Source: AP-15 sp963735445 (GTDB lineage Bacteria; Pseudomonadota; Alphaproteobacteria; ATCC43930; CGMCC-115725). From it: DNA of 64,000 nucleotides. The stretch lies in NCBI GenBank assembly GCA_963735445.1, contig CAVTLC010000004.1:62001-126000 (forward strand), given 5' to 3'. The translations under genes and the position numbers were made by a program. Positions within the stretch are counted from its first letter, which is position 1. Each line of letters starts with the position of its first letter. Shown here in pieces: positions 27,277 to 34,693 of this stretch. The notes below the pieces were generated by a model. It worked only from the letters and a program-made list of their open reading frames with translations, searched no databases and was not told where the DNA came from.

Positions 27277-28646
27277 GCAATAGACAAGCGGACCTGTGCT
27301 GCCGGATGGTCTGACGGCAAGCGGGCGTGACCGGGCCCAAACAGCTTCTCGCGCAAGGTGCCCGGCGCGTAGTCACGCTTGTAGACGCCGCGGCGCTGGA
27401 GTTCCGGCACGACCAAATCCACGATGTCGGTAAAAGTTTCCGGCGTGACTGCATAAGCCAGATTGAAGCCGTCGATACCTGTCTCCGCTACCCATGTCTG
27501 CAGTTCGTCGGCTATTTCGGTGTAGGAGCCAACAATGACCGGCCCGCGTCCGCCAATAGCCGCATGCCGTGCAATCTCCCGCACCGTCCAGCTCCGCGTC
27601 GGGTCGGCAGTGGTAAAAGCTTCCAATGCCGAGGTCATCGCGTCGCGCTCCGCAAACCGTACCGGCTGATCCGGCGGCAATGCAGAAAAATCGAGCCCCG
27701 TCCACCCTGACATCAATGTCAAGGCGCCGTCCTCGCTGACATAGCGAAGATAATCCCGCAGCTTTTCCTGGGCAGCCTCGTGGGTTACGGCGGTAATAAC
27801 GGTCATCATCGCGAAGATCAGGATCTGTGCCGAATCACGGCCACTGGCGGCAGCGCGGCGGCGAATATCAGTGACGATGTTGCCAATGACCTTTTTTGAA
27901 GGACCATTGATAAAAACGCATTCCGCATGCTGCGCGGCGAATTCCCGGCCACGAGTGGAAGCGCCGGCCTGATACAGTACCGGCGTGCGCTGGGGCGAGG
28001 GTTCGCAGAGATGAATGGCATCGAGTTGGAAATAGGGGCCGCGATGTTTTATGCGGTGAATCCGATCAGGGTCGGCAAATTTCCGGCTTCGTCGGTCACG
28101 CAGTACCGCGCGATCCTCCCAGCTTGCTTCCCACAGCTTATAGACCGCCGATAAATAGTCCTCAGCGATCTCGTAACGCTTATCGTGGCCTTCCTGGCTT
28201 GTCATACCGATGCCGCGGGCTGCACTCTCAAGATATCCGGTAACGATGTTCCAGCCGATCCGTCCGTTTGTCAGGTGGTCCAAAGTCGACATCCTGCGGG
28301 CGAACGGATAGGGGTGCTCGTAAGTGACCCCGCAGGTCACACCAAAGCCGAGATTGCGTGTGACATAGGCCATCGCCGGAATGACCATTAGCGGATCGTT
28401 GACCGGGACCTGCACCGCGTTTTGCAGCGCGCTACGCGGCGAGCCTTGGTAGACGTCGTAAATACCGAGCACATCAGCCAAAAACAGGGCGTCGAACTTC
28501 CCCCGCTCAAGAGTGCGAGCTAACTGAACCCAGTATTCGAGCGTGTTGTAGCTGTCTGCTTGGTCGCGCGGGTGGGTCCACAGCCCTGGTGACTGATGGC
28601 CGACGCAATTCATGTCAAACGCATTCAAGCGAATCTGCTTTGGCAT
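27273..28646 (-). CDS. LLM-class FMN-dependent monooxygenase (NtaA/SnaA/DszA type)
   Basis: 457 residues of the bacterial luciferase-like fold in the NtaA/SnaA/SoxA(DszA) subgroup. It begins IRLNAFDMNCVGHQSPGLWTHPRD and contains FDALFLADVLGIYD, FGVTCGVTYEHPYPFARRMSTLDHLTNGRIGWNIVTGY and PVLYQAGASTRGREFAA. Such enzymes oxidise aminopolycarboxylates, sulfones or related compounds with FMNH2 supplied by a separate reductase, which is not nearby. ATG 28646 starts exactly at the family N-terminus; an ATG at 28691 would add 15 residues. The substrate cannot be predicted. Confidence 0.9.
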   Translation of the reverse strand: MPKQIRLNAFDMNCVGHQSPGLWTHPRDQADSYNTLEYWVQLARTLERGKFDALFLADVLGIYDVYQGSPRSALQNAVQVPVNDPLMVIPAMAYVTRNLGFGVTCGVTYEHPYPFARRMSTLDHLTNGRIGWNIVTGYLESAARGIGMTSQEGHDKRYEIAEDYLSAVYKLWEASWEDRAVLRDRRSRKFADPDRIHRIKHRGPYFQLDAIHLCEPSPQRTPVLYQAGASTRGREFAAQHAECVFINGPSKKVIGNIVTDIRRRAAASGRDSAQILIFAMMTVITAVTHEAAQEKLRDYLRYVSEDGALTLMSGWTGLDFSALPPDQPVRFAERDAMTSALEAFTTADPTRSWTVREIARHAAIGGRGPVIVGSYTEIADELQTWVAETGIDGFNLAYAVTPETFTDIVDLVVPELQRRGVYKRDYAPGTLREKLFGPGHARLPSDHPAAQVRLSIA

Positions 28647-28878
28647 TTTTGTCTCGGAAACCGGCGCCAGACCGCTCAACTTCACCCCCATAGTAATGAC
28701 CCCATTCGTATCTCGTCTGTTTACGATTGCTATAGGATCCCCGGCTTCAATCGGACCCTCTCGGGCATCTCGGCGTCACGCGCCGGTGCATTTATTGTCG
28801 AATATGTAGCAGCGGACAATTCGGCACTCGCCAGGTATCGTGCTTGAGTGCAACGACGACGCAAAGGAGGACTTTGTC

Positions 28879-29691
28879 ATGGCTTTACTGAAGCTCGACT
28901 CAAAGGGAGCCGACGTCGTTGCCTTGCAGCAAGCGCTGCAAACGCATGGCTTCAACCCCGGGGTTGCCGATGGTGATTTCGGTCTCGGCACGCAGGCAGC
29001 AGTGCTCGCCTTTCAAAAGAGTGAAGGCCTCGACCCCGATGGCATCGTGGGACCGATGACACGCGACAGGCTCGGCATGCCCGCAGCCCTGCCGCCGCAA
29101 GCCCGCGCCGACATCACCACCAAGGTGACGGCAACGCTGGTGTCGCGGATGTTCCCGCAAACCCCACTCGGCAACATCAAGACGAACTTGCCGTTCGTTC
29201 TGAAAGCGATGCATGACGCCGATCTCGGGGACAAACCGATGATTTTAATGGCGCTGGGGACCATTCGCGCGGAAACCGCAAGCTTTGAGCCGATCAGTGA
29301 AGGGCAATCCCGATTTAATACCTCCCCAGGTGGCCACCCGTTCGATCTTTATGATCGGCGGAAAGATCTCGGCAACCGCGGCGCGCCTGATGGTAACAAT
29401 TTCAAAGGCCGTGGCTTTGTCCAGCTGACCGGTCGCGCCAACTATACGACCTTCAGCGCCGAGTTGGACATCGGCACCGAGCTTGTCGCCCATCCCGAAA
29501 GGGCGAACGACCCGACAATTGCATCTCAGTTGCTGGCCCTGTTTCTCAAAGACAAGGAACAGAGAATTCGCGATGCGCTCGACAGCGACGACTTAAAAAA
29601 GGCGCGCAGACTAGTGAATGGCGGCAGTAATGGCCTCGCCGACTTCACCGACGCCTACCGAACCGGCGACCGAATTCTGCCGGAAGCATGA
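28879..29691 (+). CDS. Peptidoglycan-binding domain plus GH19-like lysozyme/endolysin
   Basis: 270 residues. Residues 5-62 are a PG_binding_1 domain (DVVALQQALQTHGFNPGVADGDFGLGTQAAVLAFQ, IVGPMTRDRLG). Residues 75-265 resemble chitinase class I/GH19-type lysozymes, with the catalytic-glutamate region IRAETASFEPISEGQSRF and the conserved NFKGRGFVQLTGRANY. It should cleave peptidoglycan. No signal peptide is seen, which resembles phage endolysins and peptidoglycan hydrolases released by holin or lysis. ATG 28879 is preceded by AAAGGAGG at 8-base spacing, a very strong ribosome binding site. The stop overlaps the next start (ATGA). Confidence 0.88.
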   Translation: MALLKLDSKGADVVALQQALQTHGFNPGVADGDFGLGTQAAVLAFQKSEGLDPDGIVGPMTRDRLGMPAALPPQARADITTKVTATLVSRMFPQTPLGNIKTNLPFVLKAMHDADLGDKPMILMALGTIRAETASFEPISEGQSRFNTSPGGHPFDLYDRRKDLGNRGAPDGNNFKGRGFVQLTGRANYTTFSAELDIGTELVAHPERANDPTIASQLLALFLKDKEQRIRDALDSDDLKKARRLVNGGSNGLADFTDAYRTGDRILPEA

Positions 29692-30182
29692 AATTCGCGG
29701 GCCTCGTCGGCCTATTGCTGTTAGTGCCCGGGCAGGCGCAGGCGGCACCACAGACACAATGCACGGCTAACGAGCGGGTCATTTTTTCCTGCGCCATCGG
29801 CAGCAAAATCGTCTCAGTGTGCGCCTCGAGCGACCTTGGACAACATGTTGGGTCGCTCAGCTACCGTTTCGGGCCTCCTGGGCGGCTGGAAATCTCCTAC
29901 CCGCCGACCGGCGAGTGGCGGCAGGTCGTAAAGGCCGGACGCTGGGTTTTCGCCGGAGGTGGGGGCGCCTGGCTCGCCTTTGATCGGCCGCCTTTCCGCT
30001 ACATGGTTTATTCTGCTGTCGGCCGCGGGTGGCGCGAAAAGCAGGGCTTGGCCGTCGAAAAAAACGGTCGGATGCTGACAAACTTGCGCTGCCGGGGTGA
30101 GCCAGTCGCGGATGAGCTCGGCCCTGATTTCTTCACCAGCGCCGGAGTACCCGAAGACAAGACGCCGTTCGACCTCCCCTAA
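29688..30182 (+). CDS. Secreted protein of unknown function, coupled to the endolysin-like gene
   Basis: 164 residues with a clear Sec signal (KFAGLVGLLLLVPGQAQAA, predicted cleavage after AQA). The mature part is compact with four cysteines (QCTANERVIFSCAIG, SVCASS, LRCRGEP), so disulfides are likely. It has many glycines and aromatics (RFGPPGRLEISYPPTGEWRQ). I do not recognise a family. Because its ATG overlaps the endolysin stop, it may protect against or regulate that enzyme, for example as a periplasmic lysozyme inhibitor. That role is inference only. Confidence 0.7.
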   Translation: MKFAGLVGLLLLVPGQAQAAPQTQCTANERVIFSCAIGSKIVSVCASSDLGQHVGSLSYRFGPPGRLEISYPPTGEWRQVVKAGRWVFAGGGGAWLAFDRPPFRYMVYSAVGRGWREKQGLAVEKNGRMLTNLRCRGEPVADELGPDFFTSAGVPEDKTPFDLP

Positions 30183-30318
30183 AAGCCTGAGCCGACCCCG
30201 CGCGCAGGGTCACGACACCGACGGATTTGCAGCGCCCGGTCGTCCCCGACGAGCCCTGCGGTTGCATCAAAATTCCGGCCTATGATAAATAGCGATCAGG
30301 GGTCTGGGGGTAGTTCCT

Positions 30319-31089
30319 GTGAAAGCTGTCATTCTTGCGGGTGGTCTTGGTACTCGGTTCGCCGAAGAGACCGAACACCGTCCAAAGCCAATGATCGAGA
30401 TCGGTGGCAAGCCGATCTTGTGGCATATCATGAAGATTTACACGGCGCACGGCATCGACGAATTCATCGTCTGCCTTGGCTATAAAGGCTATGTGATAAA
30501 AGAATGGTTTGCGAATTACTTCCTCCATAATTCCGATGTCACCTTCGACATGCGGGATAATTCGATGCACATCCATACGGCAGCGGTCGAACCGTGGCGG
30601 GTTACGCTGATCAACACCGGCGATGAGACCATGATTGGAGGGCGCATAAAGCGAATCCTCCCGTTTGTCGCCGAGGATCCGGCCTTCTGCCTGACCTATG
30701 GCGATGGCGTCGGCGATGTCGATATCTCCAAAGCGATCGCTCTCCACCGCGAGGAGCGGCGTCTGGCGACCGTCACGGCGACACAGCCGCCCGGACGATT
30801 CGGCTCGTTGCGTCTCGACGGCAACCGTGTCACCGGATTTCAGGAAAAGCCGATCGGGGATGGCGGCTGGATCAATGGCGGGTTTTTCGTTCTTTCGCCG
30901 CAGGTTGGCGACTACATCGACGGCGATGCCTCGATCTGGGAGCGCGAGCCGATGGAGCGGCTGGCGGGAGACGACCAGCTGACAGTCTATTACCACCATG
31001 GCTTTTGGCAGCCGATGGATACGCTGCGCGACAAGCGATTCCTCGAGGAATTGTGGGCGGGGGGACGAGCGCCTTGGAAGATCTGGTAA
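30319..31089 (+). CDS. rfbF: Glucose-1-phosphate cytidylyltransferase
   Basis: 256 residues. It makes CDP-glucose from CTP and glucose 1-phosphate, the first step to CDP-linked deoxy sugars for O-antigen or exopolysaccharide. The nucleotidyltransferase signature AVILAGGLGTRFAEETEHRPKPMIEIGG opens the protein. YGDGVGDVDI, GRFGSLRLDG and FQEKPIGDGGWINGGFFVL are characteristic of RfbF. GTG start at 30319. It heads a tight four-gene operon with a 3,5-epimerase-like enzyme and two SDR proteins. Confidence 0.93.
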   Translation: MKAVILAGGLGTRFAEETEHRPKPMIEIGGKPILWHIMKIYTAHGIDEFIVCLGYKGYVIKEWFANYFLHNSDVTFDMRDNSMHIHTAAVEPWRVTLINTGDETMIGGRIKRILPFVAEDPAFCLTYGDGVGDVDISKAIALHREERRLATVTATQPPGRFGSLRLDGNRVTGFQEKPIGDGGWINGGFFVLSPQVGDYIDGDASIWEREPMERLAGDDQLTVYYHHGFWQPMDTLRDKRFLEELWAGGRAPWKIW

Positions 31090-31100
31090 ACCGTCGTCGC

Positions 31101-32171
31101 ATGCGAATCCTGATTACCGGTAATTTGGGCTATGTCGGCGCGATGCTGGTCGGCCATTTGCGCAGCGTCATGCCGACAGCGGAGATCTTCGGCTACGACA
31201 GCGGATTTTTTGCGCATTGTCTGACCGGCGTAGAAGCGCTGCCCGAGACGCATTTGACCCGCCAATATTATGGCGATGTCCGCGACATCTCTCCGGAACT
31301 GCTCGACGGCGTCGATGCGGTCGTCCATTTGGCGGCCGTATCGAACGACCCGATGGGTAACCGGTTCGAGCAGGTCACCGATGAGATCAATGCGCAGGCG
31401 AGTTTGCGTTTGGCTCGGCTCGCGCGCGAGGCCGGCGTCCGCGCGTTCGTTTTCGCCTCGTCGTGCTCGATTTATGGCTTTGCCGAGGGTGGCCCGCGGC
31501 GGGAAGACGACGAAGTCAATCCGCTGACCGCATATGCCCGCTCGAAGGTTGCGACCGAACGCGGGCTTGCGGGCATGAACGCCGGCGGCATGACGATTAC
31601 CTGTCTGCGCTTTGCTACGGCTTGCGGCATGAGCGGCCGGCTGCGGCTCGATTTGGTGCTCAACGATTTTGTCGCCTGCGCTCTCGCCAGCGGCGAGATC
31701 ACCGTGCTTTCCGATGGTACGCCGTGGCGGCCGTTGATCGATGTCAGCGACATGGCGCGCGCCATCGAATGGGCGATCACCCGCGATTCAGCGGCGGGCG
31801 GCGAGATGCTGTCGGTCAATGCCGGATCGGATGAGTGGAACTACCGGGTCAAGGATCTGGCGGAGGCGGTGGCAGAGGCTGTCCCGGGAACCGGACTTTC
31901 GATCAACCGCCAGGCGCCGCCCGACAAACGCTCCTACCGCGTCGACTTCTCACTGTTTCGGCAGCTTGCGCCGGGGCACCAGCCCATCTCGACACTCACC
32001 GACAGCATCGAGCGGCTGAAATCCGGTCTCGAAAGCATGGGTTTTGCTGACAAGGATTTTCGCAATTCGCCACTGATCCGACTGAAGACGCTCGACCACC
32101 TGATCTCGCGGGGGCTGCTGTCGCCCTCGCTGCGCTGGCATCACGCCTTGCCGGGGTGTGAGGCAGCTTGA
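31101..32171 (+). CDS. NAD-dependent epimerase/dehydratase (extended SDR) for sugar nucleotides
   Basis: 356 residues with the SDR dinucleotide fold at the N-terminus (ILITGNLGYVGAMLVGHL), an aspartate near 60 (DVRDISPEL), HLAAVSNDP, the SSCSIYG serine region and the catalytic Y-x3-K in TAYARSK. CLRFATACGMSGRLRLDLVLNDFV resembles the sugar-binding region of NAD-dependent epimerases. It may perform 4-epimerisation or 4,6-dehydration of the CDP-sugar made by RfbF; the typical CDP-glucose 4,6-dehydratase signature is not obvious. ATG 31101 is 11 bases after the rfbF stop. The stop overlaps the next gene's TTG (TTGA). Confidence 0.85.
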   Translation: MRILITGNLGYVGAMLVGHLRSVMPTAEIFGYDSGFFAHCLTGVEALPETHLTRQYYGDVRDISPELLDGVDAVVHLAAVSNDPMGNRFEQVTDEINAQASLRLARLAREAGVRAFVFASSCSIYGFAEGGPRREDDEVNPLTAYARSKVATERGLAGMNAGGMTITCLRFATACGMSGRLRLDLVLNDFVACALASGEITVLSDGTPWRPLIDVSDMARAIEWAITRDSAAGGEMLSVNAGSDEWNYRVKDLAEAVAEAVPGTGLSINRQAPPDKRSYRVDFSLFRQLAPGHQPISTLTDSIERLKSGLESMGFADKDFRNSPLIRLKTLDHLISRGLLSPSLRWHHALPGCEAA

Positions 32172-32734
32172 AATTCATTCCGACACCTCTCGAAGGCGCC
32201 TATCTGATCGAGCTCGAAAAGCGCGGCGATCATCGCGGCTTTTTCGCTCGCTTTTTTTGCGAGCGCGAGTTTGCCGAGGCTGGGCTCGAAACCCATTTCG
32301 TCCAAGTCAACAACTCACTAACCGCGGCGAGCGGGACCTTGCGCGGCATGCATTTGCAGTTGCCGCCCGCCGCCGAGGTAAAGGTCGTACGCTGCATCCG
32401 TGGTGCACTGCACGATGTCATCGTCGATTTGCGGCCCGACAGCCCGAGCTATTTGAAATGGTTCGGGGCCGATCTCAGCGCCGAAAACCGCGTGATGATG
32501 TACGTCCCGCGCGGTTTCGCGCATGGCTTCCTGACTTTGACCGATGACGCCGAAGCGCTCTATTTGGTGAGCGCCTTCTATTCCCCGGCAACCGAGCGCG
32601 GGGTGCGGTTTGACGATCCGCAATTCGGGATTCATTGGCCGATGCCGCCCGTGGAGATGTCGGCCAAGGATCGCGAATGGCCCGACTACGATCCGACCGG
32701 GCCTGACGCCGCCGCATTGCGGGGCTGCCGGTGA
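32168..32734 (+). CDS. dTDP-4-dehydrorhamnose 3,5-epimerase (RmlC) family protein
   Basis: 188 residues of the RmlC cupin family. Typical elements are F-x-P-T-x-L-E-G-A-Y-L-I-E, KRGDHRGFFARFF, VQVNNSLTAASGTLRGMHLQ (with the catalytic histidine), VRCIRGALHDVIVDLRP and RGFAHGFLTLTDDAEALYL with the second acid/base region. In this operon the substrate is likely a CDP- or dTDP-4-keto-6-deoxyhexose, isomerised at C3 and/or C5. The start codon is TTG (32168), overlapping the upstream stop. Its own stop overlaps the next GTG (GTGA). Confidence 0.9.
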   Translation: MKFIPTPLEGAYLIELEKRGDHRGFFARFFCEREFAEAGLETHFVQVNNSLTAASGTLRGMHLQLPPAAEVKVVRCIRGALHDVIVDLRPDSPSYLKWFGADLSAENRVMMYVPRGFAHGFLTLTDDAEALYLVSAFYSPATERGVRFDDPQFGIHWPMPPVEMSAKDREWPDYDPTGPDAAALRGCR

Positions 32735-33642
32735 GGATTCTGCTGACCGGGGCGAGTTCGTTTACCGGCCTGTGGTTCGCGCGCGCGCTCGCCGCCGCCG
32801 GCCATCACGTAGTGGCGCCGTTGCGGCGCGGGTGCGCCGACTATCGCGCCGATGTGCGGGCCGCGCGGGTGGCGCAGCTCGGCGAGGTGGCCGAATGTAG
32901 TTTTGGTTCCTCTTTTGGCGACGCCGGATTTCTCGATCTCTGCCGATCCGGCAGCTGGGACCTGTTGTGTCATCACGCCGCAGAAGTCGGCGACTATCGC
33001 TCGCCCGCCTTTGATGTCGCGGGTGCGCTTGCCGCCAATACCCGCAACTTCGCCGAAGTCGTAGCGGCGATGCGCGGGCTGCGCGGCGTGGTGCTGACCG
33101 GCAGTGTCTTCGAAGCCGGTGAGGGAGCCGGAACCGCTCCGTTGCGAGCCTTCTCGCCGTACGGGGTGTCGAAGGCCATAACGGCCGAACTCGTCCGGTT
33201 CCATTGTGAGGCGGCCGGTCTGCCGCTCGGCAAATTCGTCATCCCGAATCCATTCGGCCCGTTCGAAGAGCCGCGTTTCTGCGCCTATCTGATCCGCCAG
33301 TGGCAAGCCGGTCAGGCTGCCGAGGTGCGCACCCCGGCTTATGTCCGCGACAACATCCATGTTGATCTATTGGCCGCGGCTTACGCCGGCTTTAGCGAAA
33401 ACGTCGCGGCCGGCACCGGCTTTATGCGCGCCAACCCGAGCGGCTATGTCGAGACCCAGGGTGCGTTTGCCGAGCGGTTCGCGCGCGAAATCGGTCAGCG
33501 CAGCCGGCTCGACTGCCATGTCGTCTTGGCCCATCAGACAGATTTTCCGGAGCCACTCGTCCGCATCAACACTGACCCGGTGCATCCGCCAGGCTGGAAT
33601 GAGAGCGCCGCCTGGGAGGCGATCGCAGACTATTACGCCTGA
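32731..33642 (+). CDS. NAD-dependent epimerase/dehydratase (extended SDR), sugar-nucleotide reductase-like
   Basis: 303 residues. The Rossmann motif ILLTGASSFTGLWFARALAAAGHHV opens the protein and the catalytic Y-x3-K is in SPYGVSKAITAELVRFHCEA. VLTGSVFEAGEG and PNPFGPFEEPRFCAYLI form the substrate region. It likely reduces or epimerises the keto sugar made by the preceding enzymes. GTG start coupled to the RmlC-like gene. It is the last gene of the operon in this strand; the next 200 bases hold no gene. Exact sugar product unknown. Confidence 0.83.
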   Translation: MRILLTGASSFTGLWFARALAAAGHHVVAPLRRGCADYRADVRAARVAQLGEVAECSFGSSFGDAGFLDLCRSGSWDLLCHHAAEVGDYRSPAFDVAGALAANTRNFAEVVAAMRGLRGVVLTGSVFEAGEGAGTAPLRAFSPYGVSKAITAELVRFHCEAAGLPLGKFVIPNPFGPFEEPRFCAYLIRQWQAGQAAEVRTPAYVRDNIHVDLLAAAYAGFSENVAAGTGFMRANPSGYVETQGAFAERFAREIGQRSRLDCHVVLAHQTDFPEPLVRINTDPVHPPGWNESAAWEAIADYYA

Positions 33643-33843
33643 CGCGGTTTGCCCCGCCGGCTGCCATCGCAGGTGACATCGCAGTCGTAAAAATGAAGCT
33701 CGGGGCTGCGGAGCGGCTCAGGCGCGGATGCTAGAGCATCGTCGTGGCGGGCGCCACCATCAGCGCCTCTATCGCTTTACCCGGGCAGACGTCGCCGTCT
33801 GTCTAGACCCTACGATACTCTGCGATCAGTTTTGCGGACCCGT

Positions 33844-34197
33844 TCAGGCCGGCGGCAAAGGACCGTGATCGTCGCAATGTCCGCTATGCGGATGATGCAA
33901 ATGGTCGCCGACACGATAGTCCGTATGATCGCCGTGCGGCACCGCCTCGTGGCCGCAATTCGGGCCGTGAACATGAGCGGCGTCGTGACCGCCGCAGCCG
34001 TGACCGGAGGTGCAGCGGTCCGGGTTCTCGGCCGAAACCTCGATCACATGCTCATCCACATGATCATCATGGGGGTGATGCAGATGACCCTCATGGAGAT
34101 AGTCGACGTGCCCCTCATGGCGCACTGCTTGGTGACCGCAGCCGGAGCCGTGTCGATGCGTATGGCCGGCATGTTGGTCGGCAGAACAGCTGGTCAT
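33844..34197 (-). CDS. Histidine-rich metal-binding protein with tandem repeat
   Basis: 117 residues, of which 27 are histidine. It consists of two homologous blocks: CGHQAVRHEGHVDYLHEGHL then HHPHDDHVDEH, and CGHEAVPHGDHTDYRVGDHL then HHPHSGHCDDH. They are separated by a short linker (VIEVSAENPDRCTSGHGCGG). There is no signal peptide or membrane segment, so it is probably a cytoplasmic metal buffer or chaperone, most likely for zinc or nickel. ATG 34197 is preceded by AAAGGAAATGAACTG. The frame extends further upstream but overlaps the lipoprotein gene there. It lies 50 bases downstream of the lipoprotein gene and shares its direction. Similar small proteins are sometimes labelled zinc transporter permease, which the sequence does not support. 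Confidence 0.8.
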   Translation of the reverse strand: MTSCSADQHAGHTHRHGSGCGHQAVRHEGHVDYLHEGHLHHPHDDHVDEHVIEVSAENPDRCTSGHGCGGHDAAHVHGPNCGHEAVPHGDHTDYRVGDHLHHPHSGHCDDHGPLPPA

Positions 34198-34247
34198 CAG
34201 TTCATTTCCTTTCTGTTTCCGAGATCTTTCGCAATCGTAGAGGCCCG

Positions 34248-34517
34248 CTACTGGCCGCGGACCGCCAACTGGCCGTCGGGACCCAGCGAAACGCCGGGGA
34301 GTTGCAGAAGCGAGCCGCCTAAGGGACGGTTTTCTCCACCTGGCTGATCCCGTAAGCGGCTCGGATCGAGCGTATACACCGTCGCGCCAAGTGGCGGGGC
34401 GATCTCGCTGCGCGCCTGGTCGAGCCGGTGAGCGGTCGCCTGATAATCCGATGACGGCTGTCGGCCAGTGCAAGCCGTGAGGGCGACCACCGCACAAAGC
34501 AAGACCATTTGCTTCAT
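34248..34517 (-). CDS. Small lipoprotein consisting of a TonB-receptor plug-like segment
   Basis: 89 residues. KQMVLLCAVVALTAC has a lipobox (LTAC, cysteine 16), so it should be lipid-anchored. Residues 32-88 align without gaps to residues 81-137 of the divergent TonB-dependent receptor. LD-x-AR-x-x-I-x-P-x-LGATVY, P-x-G-x-N-x-PL, LLQ-x-PGV and GQ-x-x-VRG are shared, about 28 of 57 positions by eye. The protein stops one residue after VRG, where the receptor continues into the rest of its plug and barrel. ATG 34517 gives a normal lipoprotein signal. It could be a truncated receptor remnant, but an intact lipobox and the match in phase with a neighbouring receptor argue for a working accessory protein. 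Confidence 0.75.
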   Translation of the reverse strand: MKQMVLLCAVVALTACTGRQPSSDYQATAHRLDQARSEIAPPLGATVYTLDPSRLRDQPGGENRPLGGSLLQLPGVSLGPDGQLAVRGQ

Positions 34518-34693
34518 AGGGCCCAGGTAATCCACTTGTTTACTGTTTCAAGCTTGGGCGCGACAACAGCGACCGTATGGCGCTGGTCTCCTTGCGCGCC
34601 AGGAAAGGCATCGTTCAAACGGTTTATTAGCTTGCCTGCCGCTCGCGTGCTTAGTTACGTTATATAGTACCAACCAGCAGCGGATTGAGGCGC
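34518..34693. promoter_or_regulatory. Divergent promoter region between the lipoprotein and the TonB receptor
   Basis: A 176-base spacer separates the two divergent transcription units. Around 34630-34675 it contains an AT-rich patch (GTTACGTTATATAGTACC) in an otherwise GC-rich context, a plausible site for -10 elements or a metalloregulator. I could not find a clear palindrome matching a Fur or Zur box. Confidence 0.4.

Noticed and set aside
34630..34675. A Zur or Fur box upstream of the TonB receptor
   Set aside because: The AT-rich GTTACGTTATATAGTACC patch is suggestive, but I could not align it to a palindromic consensus, so I only list the spacer as a promoter region.
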